A stretch of 64,000 bases of DNA from Thermus hydrothermalis (GTDB lineage: Bacteria; Deinococcota; Deinococci; Deinococcales; Thermaceae): the NCBI RefSeq assembly GCF_022760925.1, contig NZ_JAKTNT010000002.1, positions 124,001 through 188,000 on the forward strand, in the 5' to 3' direction. Under the pieces are notes generated by a model. The model was not told the DNA's origin and searched no databases. It saw only the letters and a list, made by a program, of their open reading frames with translations. Positions 51,634 through 59,654 of the stretch are shown here, piece by piece. Position 1 is the first letter of the stretch, and each line of letters begins with the position of its first letter. A program made the position numbers and the translations under genes.

Positions 51634-51654
51634 TACCCCCCTTCGTGGGGGGTA
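51634..51654 (+). terminator. Terminator of the peptide importer operon, overlapping the acuB promoter
   Basis: 8-bp stem TACCCCCC / GGGGGGTA with loop TTCGT. The end of the stem (TA) is the start of the TATACT -10 box of the next gene. Confidence 0.65.
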
Positions 51655-51658
51655 TACT
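51653..51658 (+). promoter_or_regulatory. Leaderless -10 box of the acuB-like gene
   Basis: TATACT, 6 nt before ATG 51665, partly buried in the upstream terminator stem. Confidence 0.55.
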
Positions 51659-51664
51659 CGTTTC

Positions 51665-52291
51665 ATGCTGGTCAAGGACGTGATGCGTTCCCCCGTGGTC
51701 ACGGTGGGGCCGGACGCCACGCTGGAAGAGGCCTACCGCCTCCTCCTGGAAAGGGGCATCCGGCACCTGCCCGTGGTGGCGGAGGGGAGGCTTCTTGGCA
51801 TCATCACCGACCGGGACATCCGCCTGGCCACGAGCCACCTGAACCCCAAGGGCCCTTGCCCCATCGGCGAGAAGGTGGCGGCGGTGATGACCAAGAAGGT
51901 GGTCACCGCCCACCCCCTGGACCCCGTGGAGGAGGCGGCCCGGGTGATGCGGGAGAGGAAGATCGGCTCGCTGCCGGTTTTGGAGGACGGGGCCTTGGTG
52001 GGTATCGTCACGGGCATTGACCTGCTGGATGCCTTGCTTGAGCTCACCGGGGTCACGGAGCCTTCGGGGAGGCTGGAGGTCCGCTTGCCCGACAAGGTGG
52101 GGGAGCTGGCCCGCCTCACGGGGTTCTTGGCGGGCCGGGGGGTGAACATCCACTCCCTCCTCTCCTACCCGGAGGACGGGGATTTCGTGCGGGCGGTGGT
52201 GCGGGTGAACACCTTGGAAACCCACCTCTTGGCGGAGGGCCTGAGGCGGGAAGGCTTTGAGGTGCTCTGGCCCCCCAAGAAGCCATGGTGA
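51665..52291 (+). CDS. CBS-pair plus ACT domain protein (AcuB-like)
   Basis: 208 residues. Two CBS domains lie at about 1-60 (VKDVMRSPVVTVGPDATLEEA, LPVVAEGRLLGIITDRDI) and 72-130 (AVMTKKVVTAHPLDPVEEAARVM, LPVLEDGALVGIVTGIDL), followed by an ACT-type domain from about 138 (LEVRLPDKVGELARLTGFLAGRGVNIHSLLSY). This is the AcuB layout. CBS pairs bind adenosine nucleotides, and AcuB is linked to control of acetyl-CoA metabolism with AcuC. It overlaps the acuC-like gene by 7 nt, so they are translated together. Confidence 0.9.
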   Translation: MLVKDVMRSPVVTVGPDATLEEAYRLLLERGIRHLPVVAEGRLLGIITDRDIRLATSHLNPKGPCPIGEKVAAVMTKKVVTAHPLDPVEEAARVMRERKIGSLPVLEDGALVGIVTGIDLLDALLELTGVTEPSGRLEVRLPDKVGELARLTGFLAGRGVNIHSLLSYPEDGDFVRAVVRVNTLETHLLAEGLRREGFEVLWPPKKPW

Positions 52292-53412
52292 TCTACCGGG
52301 ACGAGTACCGCCTCTACAACTTCGGCCCGGACCATCCCTTCTCCCCGGTGCGCTTGGAGATGCTCACCTCCCTTCTCCAGGCCCTGGGGGCTTGGCGGGC
52401 GCCCCACCTTCCCCCGGAGGCTACCCGGGAGGAGGTGCTTGCCGTCCACTCCGAGCGCCTGGTGAAGCGGGTGGAGGCGGCAAGCCTTGGGGAGAGGGTG
52501 CCGGACCTGGAACACTACGGCCTGGGCACGGGGGACACCCCCGTCTTCCCGGGCATGGACCGGGCGGCCCGCATCCTGGTGGGGGGGACCCTCGAGGGGG
52601 CGAGGCGGATCCTTGCCGGGGAGAAGCGGGTGTTGCAACTGGGTGGGGGCCTGCACCACGCCCAGTACGACCGGGCCTCGGGGTTTTGCGTGTACAACGA
52701 CCTTTCCGTGGCCATCCGCCACCTGACCCGGGCCGGGCTTCGGGTGGCCTACCTGGACATTGACGTCCACCACGGGGACGGGGTGCAGTGGATCCACTAC
52801 GAGGAGAAGGAGGTCCTCACCCTAAGCCTCCACGAGTCGGGCCGCTACCTCTTCCCGGGCACCGGGCACGTGCACGAGCTGGGCCGGGGGGAGGGGGTGG
52901 GGAGGAAGCTGAACCTCCCCCTGGAGCCTTTCACCGAGGACGCAAGCTACCTGGAGGTCTTTGAAGCCTTGGTGCCTTGGGCCCTAAGGGCTTTCCGGCC
53001 CGATGTGCTCGTGGTGCAGGCGGGGGCGGACGCCCACTATTTGGACCCCTTGGCGGACCTCCTCCTCACCACCCGGGCCTACGAGAGGCTTTTCCGCCTC
53101 ATCCTGGAGTACGCCGAGGCCTATGCGGGGGGGCGGGTCCTCTTCACCCTGGGGGGCGGGTATAGCCTGGACGGGGCGGTGCGGGTCTGGACCCTCCTTT
53201 ACCACGTCTTCCACGGCCTGCCCTTGCCCGAGCGCCTCCCGGAGGGGTGGCTTAGGGCTTGGGAGGCAAGGCTTGGGCGGCCCCTTACCCCCACCCTCCA
53301 CGACCCAGAGGAGCCCTACCCCGAAATCCCCAGGCGGCTGGAGATAGAAAAGCGGAACCGGCTTACCCTAAGCCGGCTCACAGAGCTCGTCTCCCCCTAC
53401 CTGCTAGACTAG
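52285..53412 (+). CDS. acuC: AcuC-type class I histone-deacetylase-like protein
   Basis: 375 residues, the arginase/deacetylase fold. Zinc ligands are in DIDVHHGDG (Asp, His) and AGADAHYLDPL (Asp), the charge-relay His pair in GGGLHHAQYDRASGFCVYND, and the active-site Gly-Gly-Gly-Tyr loop is LGGGYSLDG. The N-terminus HPFSPVRLEML fits AcuC. AcuC deacetylates, for example, lysine-acetylated acetyl-CoA synthetase in Bacillus; the target here is not known. The gene ends CTA GAC TAG, which holds the promoter box of ttuB, 4 nt downstream. Confidence 0.92.
   Translation: MVIYRDEYRLYNFGPDHPFSPVRLEMLTSLLQALGAWRAPHLPPEATREEVLAVHSERLVKRVEAASLGERVPDLEHYGLGTGDTPVFPGMDRAARILVGGTLEGARRILAGEKRVLQLGGGLHHAQYDRASGFCVYNDLSVAIRHLTRAGLRVAYLDIDVHHGDGVQWIHYEEKEVLTLSLHESGRYLFPGTGHVHELGRGEGVGRKLNLPLEPFTEDASYLEVFEALVPWALRAFRPDVLVVQAGADAHYLDPLADLLLTTRAYERLFRLILEYAEAYAGGRVLFTLGGGYSLDGAVRVWTLLYHVFHGLPLPERLPEGWLRAWEARLGRPLTPTLHDPEEPYPEIPRRLEIEKRNRLTLSRLTELVSPYLLD
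53405..53410 (+). promoter_or_regulatory. -10 box of ttuB embedded in the acuC Leu-Asp-stop codons
   Basis: TAGACT in CTA GAC TAG, 6 nt before GTG 53417. Confidence 0.5.
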
Positions 53413-53416
53413 CGGG

Positions 53417-53614
53417 GTGAAGGTTATTCTGCGCCTACCCGAGCGCAAGGAGGTGGAGGTTAGGGGGGATAGGCCCCTAAAGGAGGTTCTCCTGGAGCTT
53501 GGCCTGAACCCGGAAACGGTGGTGGCCGTGCGGGGGGAAGACCTCCTCACCCTGGACCAGGTGGTGGGAGAGGGGGAGACGATAGAGGTGCTTTCCGCCA
53601 TCTCGGGAGGCTAG
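53417..53614 (+). CDS. ttuB: Ubiquitin-like sulfur carrier TtuB
   Basis: 65 residues from GTG 53417. It is a MoaD/ThiS-type beta-grasp protein ending in Gly-Gly (VLSAISGG). Start and body (LRLPERKEVEVRG, LKEVLLELGLNPETVVAVRGEDLLTLDQ) match Thermus TtuB. The C-terminal glycine is thiocarboxylated by TtuC and donates sulfur for 2-thiouridine in m5s2U54 of tRNA, a thermal-stability modification. In Thermus TtuB has also been reported to form covalent conjugates with lysines of target proteins. ttuA follows 1 nt after the stop. Confidence 0.95.
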   Translation: MKVILRLPERKEVEVRGDRPLKEVLLELGLNPETVVAVRGEDLLTLDQVVGEGETIEVLSAISGG

Positions 53615-53615
53615 C

Positions 53616-54575
53616 GTGGTCTGCAAGGTCTGCGGGGAAAAGGCCCAGGTGGCGGTGTCCAGGGGGTTCGCCCTCTGCCGGGCGCACTACCTGGACTGGT
53701 TCGTGAAGGAGACGGAGAGGGCCATCCGCCGCCACAATATGCTTAGGCCCGGGGAGCGGGTCTTGGTGGCGGTTTCCGGGGGAAAGGACTCCCTGGCCCT
53801 CTGGGACGTGCTAAGCCGCCTGGGCTACGAGGCGGTGGGGCTTCACATTGAGCTTGGCATCGGGGAGTACTCCAGGCGGAGCCTCGAGGTCACGGAGGCC
53901 TTCGCCCGGGAAAGGGGCCTGGAGCTTTGGGTGGTGGACCTCAAGGAGGCCTATGGCTTCGGGGTACCGGAGCTTGCCACCCTCTCCGGGCGGGTGGCCT
54001 GCTCGGCCTGCGGGCTTTCCAAGCGCTACATCCTCAACCAGGTGGCGGTGGAAGGGGGCTTCCGCGCCGTGGCCACGGGCCACAACCTGGACGATGAGGC
54101 CGCGGTGCTTTTCGGCAACCTCCTGAACCCCCAGGAGGACGCCTTGGTCCGGCAGGGGCCGGTCCTCCCCGAAAAGCCGGGCCTCGCCGCCCGGGTCAAG
54201 CCCTTCTACCGCTTTAGCGAGCGGGAGGTCCTCTCCTATACCCTCCTTCGCGGCATCCGCTACCTGCACGAGGAGTGCCCCAACGCCAAGGGGGCGAAAA
54301 GCCTCCTCTACAAGGAGGCCCTGAACCTGGTGGAGAAGGAGATGCCGGGGGCCAAGCTCCGCTTCCTCGAGGGCTTCTTGGATAAGGTGCAACCAAGGCT
54401 CCAGGCGGGGGAGGAGGTGGCCCTAAGGGAGTGCGAGCGGTGCGGCTACCCCACCACGGGGGCCGTCTGCTCCTTCTGCCGCATGTGGGACGCCGTGTAC
54501 CGGAGGGCCAAGAAGCGGCGGCTCCTTCCGGAGGAGGCCACTTTCAGCCCCAAGGCAGCGGTGCGCCGGGTTTAG
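53616..54575 (+). CDS. ttuA: tRNA-5-methyluridine(54) 2-sulfurtransferase TtuA
   Basis: 319 residues from GTG 53616 with GGGAGG just upstream. An N-terminal zinc finger has CKVCGEKAQV and ALCRAHY, the PP-loop is VAVSGGKDSLALW, the [4Fe-4S] ligands of TtuA are expected in VACSACGLSK (Cys pair) plus EECPNAKG, and a second zinc finger is CERCGYPTTGAVCSFC. TtuA takes sulfur from TtuB-COSH and thiolates U54. TrmFO at 12.8 kb makes the m5U54 it acts on. Its stop interlocks with treS. Confidence 0.95.
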   Translation: MVCKVCGEKAQVAVSRGFALCRAHYLDWFVKETERAIRRHNMLRPGERVLVAVSGGKDSLALWDVLSRLGYEAVGLHIELGIGEYSRRSLEVTEAFARERGLELWVVDLKEAYGFGVPELATLSGRVACSACGLSKRYILNQVAVEGGFRAVATGHNLDDEAAVLFGNLLNPQEDALVRQGPVLPEKPGLAARVKPFYRFSEREVLSYTLLRGIRYLHEECPNAKGAKSLLYKEALNLVEKEMPGAKLRFLEGFLDKVQPRLQAGEEVALRECERCGYPTTGAVCSFCRMWDAVYRRAKKRRLLPEEATFSPKAAVRRV

Positions 54576-57475
54576 CCTTCCTGGGCCCGCCTTCTCCAGC
54601 GCTCGTAGATGCGCTCCCGGGCGGGGCGGGCTTCCCGGTGCCGTTGCCTTTCGGCCATTCGGGCCATGGTCCGGACCCAATCTTCCCCGACCCAAGAAGC
54701 TTCGGCGGCATCCCGGTAGGCGGAGATGAGGGCGTTCTCCATGAGGAAGTCGCTCACCAGGCCGGGTAAGTCCGGGTGTAGCCCCTCGAGGCTCTCCCAG
54801 GCCAGCTCCACCGCCCGTTCCAGGTCATAAGCCAGCCGGGCAAGGTCTTCCAGGGGGCTTCCGTAGCCTTGGGGGCCCAAGGCCAAGAGGTACACTTCCC
54901 CCTCTAGGACCAGAAAAGCCCCCAAGCCTCGCTGCAGGAGGGGTTGGGGGCTTCCCCCTTCCGCTTCGGCGAGCGCCCGGTGGAGGAGGGCAAGCCGTAC
55001 GCCGAGGAGGCGTGCCAACCCCTCTAGCTCTCTGAAGGCCTCCGCCAGGAGGCCCAGGCTCAGGCTTTCAGGGCTATGTCCCTGCAGGCGGGAGAGGCCC
55101 TCGCGGGCCAGGGTTTGGGCCACGGCAAAGGCCTCTTGGGGGAGTCCAGGGGGTAGGGTGCCGGTAAGGGCGAGCACCCGCCTTTCGGAGCCCCGCTGCC
55201 ACACCAGATGACCTTGGGGCGGGAGAACCCAAGGGAGGGAGAGGTGGGGCAAGAGGCGAAGGGTCCGGTCCAGCCCACCATCCTGCACCAATCCCACCTG
55301 GAGCCAAACGCCGTCCTGGGCGGCCAGTCCTGGGCGCAGCAGGGTGAGGTTTTCCGGCAGCGGGCCTGGGTGGCTGCCCCGGTAGTAGGCCATGAGGCTA
55401 CGTCCTTCCAGGCCAGCCGCCAGCCGCTTAAGGAGGAGGGCATAGAAGGTGGGGTCCTGGGAGAGCTCGTAGAGGTACCCCTCCTTAGGCCACGTTTGGG
55501 CGAAGAGCCCAGGCATGCCCTCTTTGCGCACGGGGCTGAATCCGATGGGCAGGAAGACTAGGGTCCTCTCGTGGTTTTCCAGGCGTACCAGGGTAAGGTA
55601 GAGGGGAGGATCCTTCTCCAGCCGGAGGGCGTCCAGTAGGGTGGCGCCTTGGGGCCTTAGGGGGAGCCAGCTTCGCTCCCCCAGGGCCCTAGCCAGCGCT
55701 TTGAGGAAGGCATCCTGCCCTTCCTTGTCCGCGAGGGTCTCTATAAAGAGCGTTTCCGGACCTTCCCGCAGGGGCACGAGGGGTAGCTTTTCGGGTGCAG
55801 CCTCCTCTGCCCAGTCAGGGATCTGGACCCTAAGGGTCTCCACGTGCTCCTGGGGTACGAGGGAGAAAAGGGCGAAGCCGTGTGGACCAAGGGCGAGCCG
55901 GTAGGGTCCTTCAATGGGGGGAAAGGGGGATTGGGAGAAGAGCTCCAGGGGCACGAGGCCCTGGTAGGGATCCAGGGGCAGGTCAAAGGCCTGGGCGTAG
56001 CGGGAAAGGTTGGCCACCACCAGGATACGCTCCCCTTGGTACTCCCTGAGAAAGGCCAAAATACGGCGGTTTTCCACGGGAAGAAGGATCAGGCTTCCTC
56101 GTCCCAAGGTTTTGGCGTGCTGCTTTCTGAGGCCGAGAAAGCGGCGGATGAAGTTTAGGAGGGAATGGGGGTTATCCTCTTGGGCTTCTACGTTGACGAA
56201 CTGGTAGCTATAGGGGCCTTCGCCTATGGGTGGCAGGAAGAGCCGGTGGTGAGGAGCTCGGGAAAAGCCAGCGTTGCGGTCTGCGGACCACTGCATGGGA
56301 GTCCTGACCCCGTTGCGGTCGCCCAAGAAAGGGTTGTCGCCCATTCCGATCTCGTCCCCGTAGTAGATGATGGGCGTACCCTTGAGGGTGAACAGGAGAG
56401 CGTGAAGGAGTTCATAACGCCTTCGGTCACCACCCAAGAGGGGCATGAGCCGGCGGCGGATTCCGAGGTTGAGGCGGAACCGGGTATCCGGGGCGTAGAC
56501 TTCCCACAGGAACTCCCGCTCTTCCTCCGTTACCTTTTCTAGGGTCAGCTCGTCGTGGTTGCGCAGGAAGAGGGCCCACTGGGCCGTTTCCGGGATTCCC
56601 TCGGTTTCTCGGAGCATGGTTTCTATGGGCCCCCGGTCCTCCCGGCGCAGGGCCATGAAGAGGCGGGGCATGAGGGGAAAGTTATAGGCCATGTGGACCC
56701 CGTCCCCGTCGCCAAAGTAGGGGAGGGTTTCCTCAGGCCACATGTTGGCCTCGGCGAGGAGCACCTTCCCGGGGCCATAGCGCTCCTCCAGGGCGCGGCG
56801 CAGGCGCTTGACCGCGGCGATGGTTTCGGGGAGGTTTTCGCAGGAAGTTCCCTCGCGCTCGTAGAGGTAGGGGATGGCGTCCAGGCGGAAGCCGTCTACC
56901 CCCAGGTCGGCCCAGAAGAACATTACCTGGTGCATAGCCCGCTCTACCTCGGGGTTATCCCAGTTGAGGTCGGGTTGGTGGTGGTAGAAGCGGTGCCAGT
57001 AGTAAGCCCCCGCCACCGGGTCAAAGGTCCAGTTGGAGGTTTCAAAATCCTGGAAGATGACCCGGACCCCTTTGTACCTCTCCGGCGTGTCGCTCCAGAC
57101 GTACCAGTCCCGTTTGGGGCTTCCGGGCTTCCGCGCTTCCTGGAACCAGGGATGGTCTATGGAGGTGTGGTTGAGGACAAGCTCTATGATGACCTTGATC
57201 CCGCGCTCGTGGGCCTCATCCAGGAAGCGTTGGAAGTCCTCGAGGGTGCCGTGGACGGGAAGGATCTGGTAGTAGTCCGAAATATCGTACCCGTCGTCCC
57301 GCAGGGGGGATTGGAAGAAGGGCATAAGCCAAAGAGTATTCACCCCCAAGGACTCCAAGTAGGGGAGCTTTTGCCTCAGGCCCTCAAAGTCCCCATACCC
57401 GTCGTTGTTGGCATCAAAGAAGGAGCGCACGTGGAGTTGGTAGATGACCGCATCCTTGTACCACAGAGGGTCCAC
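54572..57475 (-). CDS. treS: Trehalose synthase (maltose alpha-D-glucosyltransferase), long form
   Basis: 967 residues, close to the ~960 of known Thermus TreS. The N-terminal ~550 residues are a GH13_16 catalytic domain: YDISDYYQI, ELVLNHTS, nucleophile region DGFRLDAIPYLY, acid/base region LLAEANMWPE and FLRNHDELT. The enzyme interconverts maltose and trehalose. The C-terminal ~400 residues are weakly related to maltokinase, including a helical block LARLAYDLERAVELAW, without clear kinase motifs. The start is GTG 57475, 6 nt after a weak TAGCGT box. Third-position base use is less GC-rich than in neighbouring housekeeping genes, hinting at transfer. Confidence 0.95.
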   Translation of the reverse strand: MDPLWYKDAVIYQLHVRSFFDANNDGYGDFEGLRQKLPYLESLGVNTLWLMPFFQSPLRDDGYDISDYYQILPVHGTLEDFQRFLDEAHERGIKVIIELVLNHTSIDHPWFQEARKPGSPKRDWYVWSDTPERYKGVRVIFQDFETSNWTFDPVAGAYYWHRFYHHQPDLNWDNPEVERAMHQVMFFWADLGVDGFRLDAIPYLYEREGTSCENLPETIAAVKRLRRALEERYGPGKVLLAEANMWPEETLPYFGDGDGVHMAYNFPLMPRLFMALRREDRGPIETMLRETEGIPETAQWALFLRNHDELTLEKVTEEEREFLWEVYAPDTRFRLNLGIRRRLMPLLGGDRRRYELLHALLFTLKGTPIIYYGDEIGMGDNPFLGDRNGVRTPMQWSADRNAGFSRAPHHRLFLPPIGEGPYSYQFVNVEAQEDNPHSLLNFIRRFLGLRKQHAKTLGRGSLILLPVENRRILAFLREYQGERILVVANLSRYAQAFDLPLDPYQGLVPLELFSQSPFPPIEGPYRLALGPHGFALFSLVPQEHVETLRVQIPDWAEEAAPEKLPLVPLREGPETLFIETLADKEGQDAFLKALARALGERSWLPLRPQGATLLDALRLEKDPPLYLTLVRLENHERTLVFLPIGFSPVRKEGMPGLFAQTWPKEGYLYELSQDPTFYALLLKRLAAGLEGRSLMAYYRGSHPGPLPENLTLLRPGLAAQDGVWLQVGLVQDGGLDRTLRLLPHLSLPWVLPPQGHLVWQRGSERRVLALTGTLPPGLPQEAFAVAQTLAREGLSRLQGHSPESLSLGLLAEAFRELEGLARLLGVRLALLHRALAEAEGGSPQPLLQRGLGAFLVLEGEVYLLALGPQGYGSPLEDLARLAYDLERAVELAWESLEGLHPDLPGLVSDFLMENALISAYRDAAEASWVGEDWVRTMARMAERQRHREARPARERIYERWRRRAQEG

Positions 57476-57492
57476 TTCTTTACGCTAGGGGG

Positions 57493-58182
57493 CTAGAGAT
57501 AAGTTTTCAAGTAGGCCATGACCGTATCCACGTCCCGAAGCCTTCCCGCGGCCGCCGTAAACCCTGGCCCCACCTTGAAGGTGAGACCCTTCTTCCGAAG
57601 CGCCCGGAAAGCGGCTTCGTCCGTGCGGTCGTCGCCTATGTAGATGGGGGTGTGGTCTGGGTAGCGTTCCAAGAGCCTTAGGACGGCCTGTCCCTTATTG
57701 GCCCCCCTGGGCTTTAATTCCAAGACCTTTTTCCCAGGGAGGGCCTCGAGGCCTAGGCTCCTCAGAAGGGGGATTACACCCCTTAGCCACCTCCGCAGGC
57801 AACGTTGGGTCTGGCCCTCGTCTGGTGCGCCCCGGTAGTGGAGGGCCAGGGCGAAGCCCTTGTCCTCCACGAAAACTCCAGGGCACCGGGGAAGGTTTGC
57901 CCGGAGGGGGGATAAATCTATGTGGTACAGGAGACGACTTTCCCCTCCTAGCACGCCTTCCTCCACCCCGTGCCCTCCCACCACGGCCAGGCCCGGAAGG
58001 GGAAGGAGGAGCTCTAGGTCCTTTACCCTTCTGCCGGTGATCACGTAAACGGGGTAACACTCCCTTAGGGCTCTTAAGATTCCGGCGGCCTCGGGGTGGG
58101 GCAAGGCTTCCTCGGGCCTGGGAGCAAGGGGGGCTAGGGTTCCGTCGTAGTCTAGAAGGAAGATTAGCCTTTCCCTTTTCAT
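57493..58182 (-). CDS. otsB: Trehalose-6-phosphate phosphatase
   Basis: 229 residues from ATG 58182, which overlaps the otsA stop as ATGA. HAD fold: LIFLLDYDGTLAP supplies the nucleophile Asp and acid Asp, ITGRR is motif II, and YIGDDRTDEAAF is the Mg-binding motif. It removes phosphate from trehalose-6-P made by OtsA. Located between otsA and treS in one operon. Confidence 0.95.
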   Translation of the reverse strand: MKRERLIFLLDYDGTLAPLAPRPEEALPHPEAAGILRALRECYPVYVITGRRVKDLELLLPLPGLAVVGGHGVEEGVLGGESRLLYHIDLSPLRANLPRCPGVFVEDKGFALALHYRGAPDEGQTQRCLRRWLRGVIPLLRSLGLEALPGKKVLELKPRGANKGQAVLRLLERYPDHTPIYIGDDRTDEAAFRALRKKGLTFKVGPGFTAAAGRLRDVDTVMAYLKTYL

Positions 58183-59528
58183 TTTCTCTTTAAGGATTCC
58201 AGGAAGCGTAGCGCCCACCCTTGGACGTCCATCTGGGATATGCGCTCCTTAAGGGCGGATAGGCGTTCCTGCCTTTCGCGTTGGGGCATACGAAGGGCCT
58301 GGTCCAAGGCGGCGGCTATGCCGTCTAGGTCGTACGGGTTCACCAGGATGGCCTCCCGCAGATACTCGGCGGCGCCGGCCAGGTTGGAGAGGACGAGCAC
58401 GCCGTTTTGGGAGGTGTAGGCGTACTCTAAGGCCACAAGGTTCATCCCGTCCCGTAGGGGGGTTATGAGGGCCACATCGGCAGCCAGGTAGAAGGCGGCC
58501 AGGTCCTCTTGGGTATAGGTTTGGTAGAAGTAGCGCAGGGGCACCCAGTCTTCCCGTAGGAAGCTGCCGATGATGCGCCCTACCACCTCGTCCACCTTGC
58601 GTTTGAGCTCCCGATAGGCGGACACGGAGGTGCGGCTTGGGGTGGCGATTTGGAAAAAGGCTACCCGCCCACGCCAGTGGGGATAGGCTTGCAGGAAGCG
58701 CTCGTAGGCCAGTAGGCGCTCCAAGATGCCCTTGGTGTAGTCCAGGCGGTCCACTCCCAGGATGAGGTGGTTCGTTCCTGCAAGGCGTTTGAGGGCCTGG
58801 GCGTGGAGGTGGACGTGGGGTTGGCGGGCAAGCTCGGCGAAGCGTTGGCTGTCAATCCCGAGGGGGTGTACTTCCACCCGCACCCACCTCTCTCCCACCT
58901 GTACCCTTTGGCCTGTCACGGTGTACCCATAGTAGGCGGCGGTGCGCAGGAAGTTTTCTGCGTATTCCTGGGTATGGAAGCCGATGAGATCGGCGCCTAG
59001 AACTCCCTCTACTAGGGAGCGGCCCCAAGGGAGGATACGGAAGACCCCGCTAGAGGGCCAGGGAATGTGGAAGAAAAACCCAATCCGTCCGGATATGCGC
59101 TCGCGCAAAAGGCGAGGGAGGAGGAGAAGGTGGTAGTCCTGCACGAAGACCGTATCCCCTTCGCGGTAGATCTGAGCTACTTTGTCGGCAAAGCGGCGGT
59201 TGGCCCGTTGGTAGTCCAGGTAGAACTCCCGACGGAGCTCCACTTTCTCCAGGAAATAGTGGCATAGGGGCCAGAGGACGCGGTTGGAAAAGCCCCCGTA
59301 GTATCCTTGCCACTCCTTTTCAGGAAGGGGAACCTCTTCAACGCGCACCCGCCCATCGTGGAGTGTGGTACCCGGGTGGGGTTTGAATCCCGTGCTGGCT
59401 GCGACCCATGTCCCCCCCTGGGCTTCCAAAACGGGAAGCAGGGCCGTGGCCAGGCCTCCCACCGCCGGCACCAGGCCTTGGGGCGTTCGGCGAAAGGGAG
59501 CACGGTTGGCCACGATGATGAGACCCAT
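58179..59528 (-). CDS. otsA: Trehalose-6-phosphate synthase
   Basis: 449 residues from ATG 59528; an ATG at 59537 overlaps the -10 box TATCAT. It is a GT20 glycosyltransferase joining UDP- or ADP-glucose to glucose-6-P. Motifs: VPAVGGLATALLP near the N-terminus, VFVQDYHLLLLPRLLR, LGVDRLDYTKGILERL and RDGMNLVALEYAY. The protein is complete and of normal size. It begins the otsA-otsB-treS operon, whose promoter (TTCACA-18-TATCAT) sits beside an A/T-rich inverted repeat. Confidence 0.95.
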   Translation of the reverse strand: MGLIIVANRAPFRRTPQGLVPAVGGLATALLPVLEAQGGTWVAASTGFKPHPGTTLHDGRVRVEEVPLPEKEWQGYYGGFSNRVLWPLCHYFLEKVELRREFYLDYQRANRRFADKVAQIYREGDTVFVQDYHLLLLPRLLRERISGRIGFFFHIPWPSSGVFRILPWGRSLVEGVLGADLIGFHTQEYAENFLRTAAYYGYTVTGQRVQVGERWVRVEVHPLGIDSQRFAELARQPHVHLHAQALKRLAGTNHLILGVDRLDYTKGILERLLAYERFLQAYPHWRGRVAFFQIATPSRTSVSAYRELKRKVDEVVGRIIGSFLREDWVPLRYFYQTYTQEDLAAFYLAADVALITPLRDGMNLVALEYAYTSQNGVLVLSNLAGAAEYLREAILVNPYDLDGIAAALDQALRMPQRERQERLSALKERISQMDVQGWALRFLESLKRK

Positions 59529-59535
59529 GTTTTTC

Positions 59536-59565
59536 ATGATAGCCCGCGGGTGGTTTGTTTGTGAA
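59536..59565 (-). promoter_or_regulatory. otsA: Promoter of the trehalose operon
   Basis: -35 TTCACA (59560-59565), 18-nt spacer and -10 TATCAT (59536-59541) on the minus strand, 7 nt from ATG 59528. Confidence 0.55.
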
Positions 59566-59591
59566 ATGTTGGAAAATGCTAAAGAACATTT
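59564..59591. repeat. Inverted repeat upstream of the otsA -35
   Basis: AAATGTT (59564-59570) and AACATTT (59585-59591), 14 nt apart, in a visibly A/T-rich stretch (59545-59690). Possible operator of the trehalose operon, or a remnant. Confidence 0.45.
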
Positions 59592-59654
59592 ACGAAGCCT
59601 TCACAAAATCTGCACGCTCCTTAACTCGGGACAGTCTGCGGGCAAAAGCCGTTC

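Noticed and set aside
35319-51654. Similar C-run/G-run hairpins (35319-35351, 33671-33689, 51634-51654) as a dispersed repeat family
   Set aside because: They share only the short ACCCCCC/GGGGGGT core expected of terminators and operators in very GC-rich DNA; no common flanks.
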